A stretch of 6,109 bases of DNA from Thermoplasmata archaeon (GTDB taxonomy: Archaea; Thermoplasmatota; Thermoplasmata; Lutacidiplasmatales; UBA184): positions 1 through 6,109 of the forward strand of contig JAJZGO010000095.1 of assembly GCA_021798415.1 (NCBI GenBank), given 5' to 3'. A model generated the notes under the pieces. It worked only from the letters and a program-made list of their open reading frames with translations, was not told where the DNA came from and searched no databases. This document shows, one piece after another, positions 1 to 5,639 of this stretch; within the stretch, counting starts at the first letter, position 1, and each line of letters begins with the position of its first letter. The position numbers and the translations under genes were made by a program.

Positions 1-328
1 CCTCGCGTCGCGGTCGGCCGGCGGGCGCATCTTGCGGTCCGCTACCGCTGCGAAGTGCTCGGGCGCTCGCTCCCCATCGTGGGGCTGCGCGTCAGCGCCG
101 TCGCCTCTCCGGCGCGGATCCTCAACCTCAGGTCGAGATCGAGGGTGACCGGTCTCGACGGCTTGGCACTCTACGAGGGGGCTGCTCTTTCGGCCGGGCG
201 CGCCGTTGTCCACATCGTGGCTGCCTTCGGCCATAGCTGCGCGACACGCGGGCACGGCGTATCCAGCTCGGGCCGTCGCTGGTGCGCGGTCACCGTGCAC
301 GTCACCGCCGTGCGCACCGCGGTCGCCG
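1..328. other. Unassigned region at left edge; possible 3' part of a convergent plus-strand gene
   Basis: I recognise no gene here. Plus-strand frame 1 is open from the first base to a TGA at 463-465, which would overlap the end of the S53 peptidase gene by about 137 nt. Up to about position 132 this frame has high G+C at codon position 3 and a V/L/A/R-rich translation. Its codon-aligned antisense frame (from an ATG at 234 leftward) is D/E/R/P-rich, the composition of the clearly false antisense frames elsewhere in the window. This mildly favours plus-strand coding. Against it, the translation matches no family I know and a long convergent overlap is unusual. A second short minus-strand frame between stops at 171-173 and 42-44 has no usable start. 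Part of this stretch may simply be the 3' flank of the peptidase gene. Confidence 0.25.
280..319 (-). terminator. Weak inverted repeat just downstream of the S53 peptidase stop
   Basis: GGTGCGC at 281-287 is matched by its exact reverse complement GCGCACC at 312-318, and each arm extends by one G-U type pair at both ends (280/319 and 288/311). The loop is 23 to 24 nt. It lies 10 nt beyond the peptidase stop codon at 329-331 on the minus strand, so it could fold at the 3' end of that transcript. There is no T-rich tract, which is the usual archaeal termination signal, and short GC inverted repeats are common by chance at this base composition. Confidence 0.15.
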
Positions 329-2623
329 TCACCCGAAAAGGAGCGTTCCGCCCGGCAGCGGTCGGGCCCTTGCTCCGGCCGGCGACGGACGCGCCGCCCC
401 GGTCGCGACGGCGCGGCGGGGCGGTCGACCGAGGGCGTAGCCGACGGTCGCGGCCGCTCCCATGATCACGCCGAACCCGACGAGGCTGTACGGGTACTCG
501 GCGAGACCGCTCAGGAACGGCGCGAACGCGAGGAGGTTCACCGCGACCGTGGTCGCGTTCACCCCGTAGTAGCCGTTCGAAGCGACGAGGAGCTGTGCGA
601 CCGCGCGCGACCCGAGGTAACAGAAAGGGACGGAGACCGAGGCGGTAACGTTCCCAGCGGCGTCGGTCAGCGGGGCGACCGAGCCGAACGTGCCGGTGCA
701 CGGGCCGAGCGTCGACGACGAGGTCAGGGAAACGCGTACCGGGACTCCCGGGATCGGGGCGCCGGTCGTTCGGTTCGAAAGGTGCCCTTCGATCGTCACC
801 GTGCCCCCCGGCCCCACAGCGGCGGGGACGACCCGGAGGCTCAGGTCGACGAACGTCGCGGTGAGATCCTCGTAGAGCGCGACCGCGCTCGGAGAACCCC
901 AACCGGTCTCGGGATCCCAGCCCGGTGCGGCGCTCCCGAGGCACGTGGTGCCCGAGGTGACGTCGACGAGACCGGGCGCCGCGGAACCCGCCGCGACGGC
1001 GGCCCCGATGGCGTAGAGGCGAGGCGTCACGTACCCGAACGGCTGGCCGTACACGGCGTCCATCTCCGTCAAGAGGCCGGCCCAGAGCGGTGTGGCGAAG
1101 CTCGTGCCGGCCGCCGTCATCGACCGCCCGTCAAAGTAGAGGGCGTTGAGGGCGGCGGTCGCGCTCACGTCGGGGGTGCCCCTGTACGCGTTCCCCGTGG
1201 TCGACGACTGCCAGGAGGGAGCCACGAACTGGGTCGAAAATCCTCCTCCGCTCTCGTTCCAGGCGGTCTCGGAGTAGCCGGTGACCCCGAACAAGCTCCG
1301 CACGAGGTGGACGTTGGTCCCGCCGACCGCGAGGACATCGGGGGAGGTGGCGGGGTACGTCGGCGACGGCCCCCCCGTGCAGTTGGCCGCCGCGTCCCCA
1401 CCGAGGTCCCCGGTGGCCGCGAGAAGCGTGATCCCTTTCTGCATCGCCTCGGCGAGGTACACTCCCCAGGCCGCCTGGAGGCCCGCGTCCGACGACTCGG
1501 GGGTCCCGAACGACATCGAGATCGCATCGACCGGGAGTCCCACCGCCGTGTGCAGAGCGTCGGCCATCGCGATCGAGGTCGGCGAGCAGTTCGGAGCGGT
1601 CCCCTCGGGAGCGTAGACGGCATAGAGGGTCGCGCCCGGCGCCATCGACCCCGACCACTCGAGGTCGAGGGTCAGTTCCTCGGATGCCCCGCACGCGTCG
1701 TTGACCGCGCCGGCGGAAGGCGCGGGTGCGCCGTCGACCGGCTCGGGAACGATCGAGGGAGACGGGAACCCCGAGGGGTAGTCCTGCGCGAAGAAGGTCT
1801 GGAGGTCGCTCGGGGAGTACCCCGGTCCCCAGAGGAGGAGGGCGATCGACTGCGACGACGCCCAGCGGGCCGACCCCGAGAGATTGTAGAGGCCCGAAAG
1901 GTCGTAGATCGACCGCGCGATCGCTGGGGTGACGAGGTCGCTCGGGTTCTGGGCCGCGGGAACGGACGTTCCGAGGGGGCGAGGGGTCCCCAGCGACGGG
2001 GTCGAGAACGTCGAGAACCCGGACGAGAGTCCGAGCACGCTCGACACCAGCGGCTCGAGGGAGGACGGAAGGCTCGGCGGGGAGCGAGGAAAGACGACGG
2101 GGCGCCCGTCGTACTGACCCGCCTCCAACGACGTCCCGAACGCGCGCCCGACCGCCGCCGCGCTTCCCGAGACGGTGAGCGACAGGCGATCGGGCCACGT
2201 GTGGACGATGTCGAGGCCGTGGGAGCGGAAGTACTCCACGAACGTCGCGTACTGCCCCGGGGAGAGACCGAACCGGTCCGCGATCTGAGGCGTCGTGAGG
2301 GGAGTGGCACCGGGAGCGGGGGGCACGAAGAACGCGGGGGTGCGCGGCTGGAACGTCACCACGACCGGGACCACTCCGGCCGCCGCCACCGCGTCCTCGA
2401 CGGAAGCCGACTGCGACGCGGAATAGCCGGCCCGAGCGGCGAACGGGGCGGCGGTCGCCACGTTCCCGTACGGCCCTGCGGGCGCGCCGGTGACCGGTGC
2501 AAAGGCCCCGTGAGGAGAGCCCCCACCGACGGCGCCGGGGGCAAACGGGAGTAGCAGGAGGACGACGAGCGCCACGATCGGCGCCGCGGGCCCCCCCCAC
2601 CTACCTCCCCGACGGCCGTTCAT
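329..2623 (-). CDS. Secreted, membrane-anchored S53 family peptidase (sedolisin/kumamolisin type)
   Basis: A 764-residue serine-carboxyl endopeptidase precursor predicted to act outside the cell; the S53 family generally works at acidic pH. Domains: an Arg-rich n-region and hydrophobic signal peptide (residues 1-32); a pro-kumamolisin activation domain (about 80-230); the S53 catalytic domain (about 232-590); an Ig-like beta-sandwich (about 591-697); a membrane helix (about 712-731); and an Arg/Pro-rich tail. Catalytic residues by motif: E316 and D320 with the family's four-residue spacing, oxyanion D406 in ATGDLGG, and nucleophile S508 in AGTSFATPLWAG. A calcium site is suggested by DVTSG at 554-558 and GWDPETGWGSP at 568-578. 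Six cysteines (311, 346, 415, 561, 642, 668) and several NxS/T sequons lie in the exported part. The ATG at 2623 directly precedes the signal peptide; a GTG at 2629 is an alternative. It lies 65 nt after the oxidoreductase gene with no evident promoter of its own, so cotranscription is possible. Family is clear; substrate unknown. Confidence 0.93.
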   Translation of the reverse strand: MNGRRGGRWGGPAAPIVALVVLLLLPFAPGAVGGGSPHGAFAPVTGAPAGPYGNVATAAPFAARAGYSASQSASVEDAVAAAGVVPVVVTFQPRTPAFFVPPAPGATPLTTPQIADRFGLSPGQYATFVEYFRSHGLDIVHTWPDRLSLTVSGSAAAVGRAFGTSLEAGQYDGRPVVFPRSPPSLPSSLEPLVSSVLGLSSGFSTFSTPSLGTPRPLGTSVPAAQNPSDLVTPAIARSIYDLSGLYNLSGSARWASSQSIALLLWGPGYSPSDLQTFFAQDYPSGFPSPSIVPEPVDGAPAPSAGAVNDACGASEELTLDLEWSGSMAPGATLYAVYAPEGTAPNCSPTSIAMADALHTAVGLPVDAISMSFGTPESSDAGLQAAWGVYLAEAMQKGITLLAATGDLGGDAAANCTGGPSPTYPATSPDVLAVGGTNVHLVRSLFGVTGYSETAWNESGGGFSTQFVAPSWQSSTTGNAYRGTPDVSATAALNALYFDGRSMTAAGTSFATPLWAGLLTEMDAVYGQPFGYVTPRLYAIGAAVAAGSAAPGLVDVTSGTTCLGSAAPGWDPETGWGSPSAVALYEDLTATFVDLSLRVVPAAVGPGGTVTIEGHLSNRTTGAPIPGVPVRVSLTSSSTLGPCTGTFGSVAPLTDAAGNVTASVSVPFCYLGSRAVAQLLVASNGYYGVNATTVAVNLLAFAPFLSGLAEYPYSLVGFGVIMGAAATVGYALGRPPRRAVATGAARPSPAGARARPLPGGTLLFG
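2591..2598 (-). repeat. G8 homopolymer (coding strand) in the peptidase signal-peptide codons
   Basis: Eight consecutive C on the plus strand, read as G8 on the coding strand. It spans the codons for Trp9-Gly10-Gly11 plus flanks, near the 5' end of the S53 gene. A one-base change in length would shift the frame before the hydrophobic core of the signal peptide. In the form seen here the gene is in frame. It may be a slippage site, a sequencing-error site, or chance in GC-rich DNA. Confidence 0.6.
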
Positions 2624-2657
2624 CCCCACGACGATGGACGGTGCACCGACAAGAACC

Positions 2658-2675
2658 TTCGGCCTCAGAGCCGAA
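2658..2675 (-). other. Perfect 6-bp inverted repeat between the oxidoreductase and peptidase genes
   Basis: TTCGGC at 2658-2663 and GCCGAA at 2670-2675 are exact reverse complements around a 6-nt loop, in the 65-nt gap that starts after the oxidoreductase stop at 2689-2691. It could form a small hairpin in a transcript covering both minus-strand genes, for instance as an mRNA processing or attenuation element. No T-run follows, so it is not a convincing terminator. The rest of the gap has no TATA-like sequence. Confidence 0.25.
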
Positions 2676-2688
2676 CCCCCGGGAACGG

Positions 2689-4146
2689 TCACACGCGGAT
2701 CGGGAGCGTGTAGCCCGGGGGGAGGTGGAACGTCCCCGGACCTCCGAACGGGTCGGGCCGCGGCTGCGGAGTCCCTCCCCGGCGCCCCGCCAGGTAGGCT
2801 TCGATCGCCTCGACGGCCTCCATCGCCGCCCCCATCGCGTAGACGACCGACCGGCCCCCGGCGGCGAAGATCCCCGGGACCGCGGTCGCGTACCCCTTGC
2901 CCCGGCCCTCGACCCACCCCTGTGGAGTGACCTTGAGGTCGAGCTCCGGGCCCGCGCCCGTGAGGTCGCTCTTCTGGCCGACCGCGACGATCACCGTGTC
3001 GCACGCGAGGGTCTCCTCGGAGCCCGCGACGGGGACGAACGCGCGTCGCCCGCCACCGTCAGGAGGCCCGAGCTCGACCGATTGGACGATGACGCCCTCG
3101 ACGTGCGACGAGCCGACGAACCGCACCGGCGAGCGCTGGAAGACGAACCGGACCCCTTCCTCCTCGGCACCGTGGATCTCCTCGGGGTCGGCCGGCATCT
3201 CGGTGCGGCTGCGGCGATAGACGAGCGTGACATGCCCCCGGCCCGTGCGGCGCAGGGCGCTGCGGACCGAGTCCATCGCGACATCCCCGCCCCCGATGAC
3301 CACCACTTCCCGCCCGATGGGCGCGGGCGTGTCCGGGCCGGGCCCTTTGAGGAACTCGAGGGCCGGCAGCACTCCCGCAAGATCCTCGCCGGGCACCCCC
3401 ATCGAGCGGTGCGAGGATGTGCCGATGGCGAGGAAGACCGCCGCGTACCCGTCGTCGGTAAGGAGCGTCGCGAACGGTCGGTCCCGCCCCACCTTCGAGC
3501 TCGTCACGAACGTCACGTCGAGGTCCTTGAAGCGGGCGCGGTCCGCCTCGACGTCGGCGTCGGTCATGCGATACGCCGGGATCGTCTGCAGGAGGCCGCC
3601 GATCTTAGGTTCCTGCTCGAAGACGGTGACCGAATACCCCCGGACCCCGAGCTCCCAGGCGGCCATCAGGCCGGCTGGCCCGGCGCCGACGATCGCGACG
3701 CGCTGGCCCTTCGGCTTCGCGGGAACGTAGACGAGGTCGCTCGTGCCATAGTCGAGAGCGGCGCGCTTGAGCTGGCGGATCGCGACCGGGATGCCCTTGC
3801 GCTTGACGACGCACGCGTCCTCGCAGTAGTGGTAACAGACCTTGCAGAGCGTGGTCGCGAGAGGGTTCTCTTGCAGCGTGACGCGGGCCGCGCCGTAGAA
3901 GTCCGAGTCCGCAATGCGTCGGATGTACTCTCGACAGTCCTGAGAGATCGGACACGCCTCCACGCACCAGGGGCGACGGCACTGCACGCATCGCTTTGCC
4001 TCGAGGACGGCGTCGTCTTTCGAGTAAGCGTGCAGGACCTCGCGGAAGTCCCCCGTACGCTCGTCGACCGGGGTCTCGGGAATGGGCACCCGCACGGGGT
4101 TCAGCTTCGGAGGAGCGGGTTTCGCCGTCGCTAGGACCTCGGCCAT
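2689..4146 (-). CDS. GltD/NfnB-like FAD- and NAD(P)H-dependent iron-sulfur oxidoreductase
   Basis: A 485-residue cytosolic flavoprotein of the glutamate synthase small-subunit superfamily (GltD, NfnB, SudA, N-terminal half of dihydropyrimidine dehydrogenase). These proteins move electrons between NAD(P)H, FAD and [4Fe-4S] clusters to a partner subunit or acceptor. The N-terminal cluster domain has C53, C56, C61, C65 (CxxC-x4-C-x3-C) plus C71, then C101, C104, C108, C112. FAD binding is shown by VAIVGAGPAGL at 150-160 with E177 ending the fold. NAD(P)H binding is shown by VVVIGGGDVAMDS at 281-293, followed by YRRSRTEMPA at 310-319. DTVIVAVGQ (383-391) and PGIFAAGG (424-431) close the FAD site. 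The usual Asp of the last motif is Gly431. A Pro/Gly-rich tail follows residue 455. The ATG at 4146 is preferred because the extra 26 residues from a GTG at 4224 are low-complexity and overlap TATA-like sequence. No glutamate synthase large subunit or Nfn small subunit is present here, so the acceptor is unknown. Confidence 0.92.
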   Translation of the reverse strand: MAEVLATAKPAPPKLNPVRVPIPETPVDERTGDFREVLHAYSKDDAVLEAKRCVQCRRPWCVEACPISQDCREYIRRIADSDFYGAARVTLQENPLATTLCKVCYHYCEDACVVKRKGIPVAIRQLKRAALDYGTSDLVYVPAKPKGQRVAIVGAGPAGLMAAWELGVRGYSVTVFEQEPKIGGLLQTIPAYRMTDADVEADRARFKDLDVTFVTSSKVGRDRPFATLLTDDGYAAVFLAIGTSSHRSMGVPGEDLAGVLPALEFLKGPGPDTPAPIGREVVVIGGGDVAMDSVRSALRRTGRGHVTLVYRRSRTEMPADPEEIHGAEEEGVRFVFQRSPVRFVGSSHVEGVIVQSVELGPPDGGGRRAFVPVAGSEETLACDTVIVAVGQKSDLTGAGPELDLKVTPQGWVEGRGKGYATAVPGIFAAGGRSVVYAMGAAMEAVEAIEAYLAGRRGGTPQPRPDPFGGPGTFHLPPGYTLPIRV

Positions 4147-4174
4147 CCCCGTACCCGCATTCAGCCGCGAGGTC

Positions 4175-4182
4175 TCATATGA
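4175..4182 (-). promoter_or_regulatory. TATA-like box for the oxidoreductase gene
   Basis: The 8-bp palindrome TCATATGA is one of only two AT-rich patches in the intergenic region. Its centre lies about 32 nt upstream of the oxidoreductase ATG at 4146. With the usual archaeal spacing of about 26-27 nt, transcription would start about 5 nt before the ATG, giving a nearly leaderless mRNA. That fits the lack of a clear Shine-Dalgarno match there. Position and composition are seen; promoter activity is inferred. Confidence 0.4.
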
Positions 4183-4190
4183 CGGTTGCG

Positions 4191-4222
4191 CGGGGGGCGC
4201 CCCGGGCCGCGGGGAGGCCCCC
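4191..4222. other. Nearly pure G/C tract between the two TATA-like boxes
   Basis: These 32 bases contain a single A (4215) and no T. They include the 10-bp palindrome GGGGCGCCCC at 4194-4203 and a following run able to fold back on it. The tract separates the TATA-like box of the minus-strand operon from that of srp54. If minus-strand transcription began from the box at 4224-4229 instead, it would lie around or upstream of the start of a structured leader. No function can be assigned from sequence alone. Confidence 0.3.
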
Positions 4223-4223
4223 A

Positions 4224-4229
4224 CTTATA
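4224..4229 (+). promoter_or_regulatory. TATA-like box (CTTATA) for srp54
   Basis: CTTATA sits in otherwise very GC-rich intergenic DNA about 52 nt upstream of the srp54 ATG at 4279. With standard archaeal spacing it would set a start site near 4253 and leave a leader of about 25 nt. The motif is nearly symmetrical (CTATAAG on the minus strand), so it could also drive the minus-strand genes with a leader of about 54 nt. No convincing purine-rich BRE is visible next to it on either side. Confidence 0.45.
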
Positions 4230-4278
4230 GCGGTGCGAATCTCCGGTCCCGGCGGGCGGGACGGACCACCGTACGACC

Positions 4279-5622
4279 ATGGTGCTCGATTCCCTCGGAA
4301 AGTCCCTGCGCGGTGTCCTCCAACGGATCGCCCGCGGGTCGACGGTCGACGAGGCGTTGCTCTCGGAGGTCGTTCGAGACATCCAGCGGGCGCTCCTCCA
4401 GGCCGACGTCAACGTCCAACTGGCCATCGACCTCACCCAGCGCGTCAAGCGCCGGGCGACGGAGGAGAAGCCGCCCGCGGGCGCGAGCGTCCGGGACTTC
4501 CTCATCCGGATCATTTACGAGGAGGTTCGCGGGATCCTCGGCAAGGACCGGCCTTTCGACCTGCGGCCCCGAAAGATCCTCCTCGCCGGGCTCTTTGGTC
4601 AGGGAAAGACGACCACGGCCGGCAAGCTCGCTCGGTACTTCCAGAAGAAGGGGATCCGGGTGGGGCTCGTGGCCGCGGACGTCCACCGGCCCGCTGCGGT
4701 CGACCAGCTGGAACAGCTGGCGACGAAGGTCGGGTGCGACTTCTACGCGAACCGCGCGGAGCGCCGCGCCGAGAAGATCGTGACGGAAGCCCTCGAGAAG
4801 TTCCCTCCGCACCTCGCCGTGATCGTGGACACGGCGGGGCGCAGCGGCATCGACGCCGAGCTGGTCGAGGAGCTGAAGAGGGTCCGTACGGCGCTCCAGC
4901 CGGACGAGGTCCTCCTCGTGCTCGACGCGGCGATGGGCCAGGCCGCCGGTCGGAGCGCCGAGGCGTTCCACAAGGCGGTCGGACTCACGGGCGTGATCCT
5001 CACGAAGCTCGACGGCTCGGCGAAGGGAGGAGGTGCGCTCTCGGCGGTAGCGGTCAGCGGGGCACCGATCCTGTTCATCGGTACGGGCGAACACCTCGAC
5101 GAGCTCGAGCGGTTCGAGCCGACCCGGTTCGTTTCCCGACTTCTCGGGATGGGGGACATCCAGACCCTCCTCGAGCGGTTCGAGGAGCTCTCGGACAAGG
5201 AGGCCGCCGAGAACGCGGCCAAGCGCCTGATGACGGGCCACTTCACGCTGCGGGACATGCGGACCCAGCTCGACTCGATCGGCCAGATGGGACCGTTCTC
5301 GAAGCTCCTCTCGCTCTTCCCCACGATGAGCGGCTCGAAGATCGATTCGGCGGCGGTCGACGCGACCCAGACCCGGCTCCGAAGGTTCCGCACGATCCTC
5401 GACTCCATGACCCCCGAGGAGCTCGACGATCCCCAGGTGATCAAGACCGATCGCATCCACCGGATCGCACGGGGGAGCGGACAGCGTCCGCAGGAAGTCC
5501 GGGCCCTCCTCAAGCAGTTCGAAACGACGCGCCGCGCCGCCCACGGCCTCGCGTCGAACCGACGCCTGCGCCGCCAGCTCGAGCGCCAGCTCGGTGGCCA
5601 GGAACTCCCCCCCACCGACTGA
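4279..5622 (+). CDS. srp54: Signal recognition particle 54 kDa subunit SRP54 (GTPase)
   Basis: This 447-residue GTPase is the core protein of the signal recognition particle. It binds SRP RNA and signal sequences as they leave the ribosome and docks on the receptor FtsY to deliver ribosomes to the membrane. The helical N domain (about 1-90) carries ALLQADV at 38-44. The G domain has the P-loop GLFGQGKT at 104-111, DVHRPAA at 134-140, DTAGR at 184-188 and TKLDGSAKGGGALS at 242-255. It ends with a closing motif at 268-281, where His272 stands in for the more usual Lys. The M domain (about 290-447) has FTLRDM at 322-327, MGPFSKLL at 337-344 and the RNA-binding helix IHRIARGSG at 393-401. Length is typical of the family and all GTPase motifs are intact. 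The SAKGGG form of the motif after TKLDG favours archaeal SRP54 over bacterial Ffh. The ATG at 4279 begins the N domain directly. It is first in a probable operon with the membrane-protein gene 17 nt downstream. Identification is secure. Confidence 0.97.
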   Translation: MVLDSLGKSLRGVLQRIARGSTVDEALLSEVVRDIQRALLQADVNVQLAIDLTQRVKRRATEEKPPAGASVRDFLIRIIYEEVRGILGKDRPFDLRPRKILLAGLFGQGKTTTAGKLARYFQKKGIRVGLVAADVHRPAAVDQLEQLATKVGCDFYANRAERRAEKIVTEALEKFPPHLAVIVDTAGRSGIDAELVEELKRVRTALQPDEVLLVLDAAMGQAAGRSAEAFHKAVGLTGVILTKLDGSAKGGGALSAVAVSGAPILFIGTGEHLDELERFEPTRFVSRLLGMGDIQTLLERFEELSDKEAAENAAKRLMTGHFTLRDMRTQLDSIGQMGPFSKLLSLFPTMSGSKIDSAAVDATQTRLRRFRTILDSMTPEELDDPQVIKTDRIHRIARGSGQRPQEVRALLKQFETTRRAAHGLASNRRLRRQLERQLGGQELPPTD

Positions 5623-5623
5623 C

Positions 5624-5629
5624 GGGAGG
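5624..5629 (+). promoter_or_regulatory. Shine-Dalgarno site deciding the start of the downstream membrane-protein gene
   Basis: GGGAGG begins two bases after the srp54 stop and lies 10 nt before the ATG at 5640. It is the best ribosome-binding match in the window, supports that ATG as the true start, and fits translation from an internal site on a two-gene mRNA. Confidence 0.6.
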
Positions 5630-5639
5630 AGCGGCTCGG

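Noticed and set aside
289..330. Repeated GTCACCG units suggesting a tandem or CRISPR-like repeat
   Set aside because: Only two or three short imperfect copies with irregular spacing. Expected by chance in this GC-rich, dinucleotide-biased DNA.
206..2554. A 782-codon open frame on the plus strand, opposite the S53 peptidase gene
   Set aside because: It is the codon-aligned antisense of the peptidase gene and its translation is Arg/Gly/Asp/Glu-rich with no recognisable fold. The minus strand carries a full S53 domain set.
2624..3004. N-terminal extension of the S53 peptidase reading frame upstream of the ATG at 2623
   Set aside because: The extension runs through the oxidoreductase gene and would bury the signal peptide about 127 residues inside the protein. 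Starting at 2623 puts the signal peptide at the N-terminus.
2497..4134. A 545-codon open frame on the plus strand opposite the oxidoreductase gene
   Set aside because: Arg/Asp/Glu-rich antisense product with no motifs, opposite a gene with intact FAD, NAD(P)H and iron-sulfur motifs.
4147..4224. GTG start at 4224 for the oxidoreductase
   Set aside because: It adds 26 low-complexity Pro/Gly/Ala residues not typical of the family and overlaps both TATA-like boxes. The ATG at 4146 fits better, although no Shine-Dalgarno site proves it.
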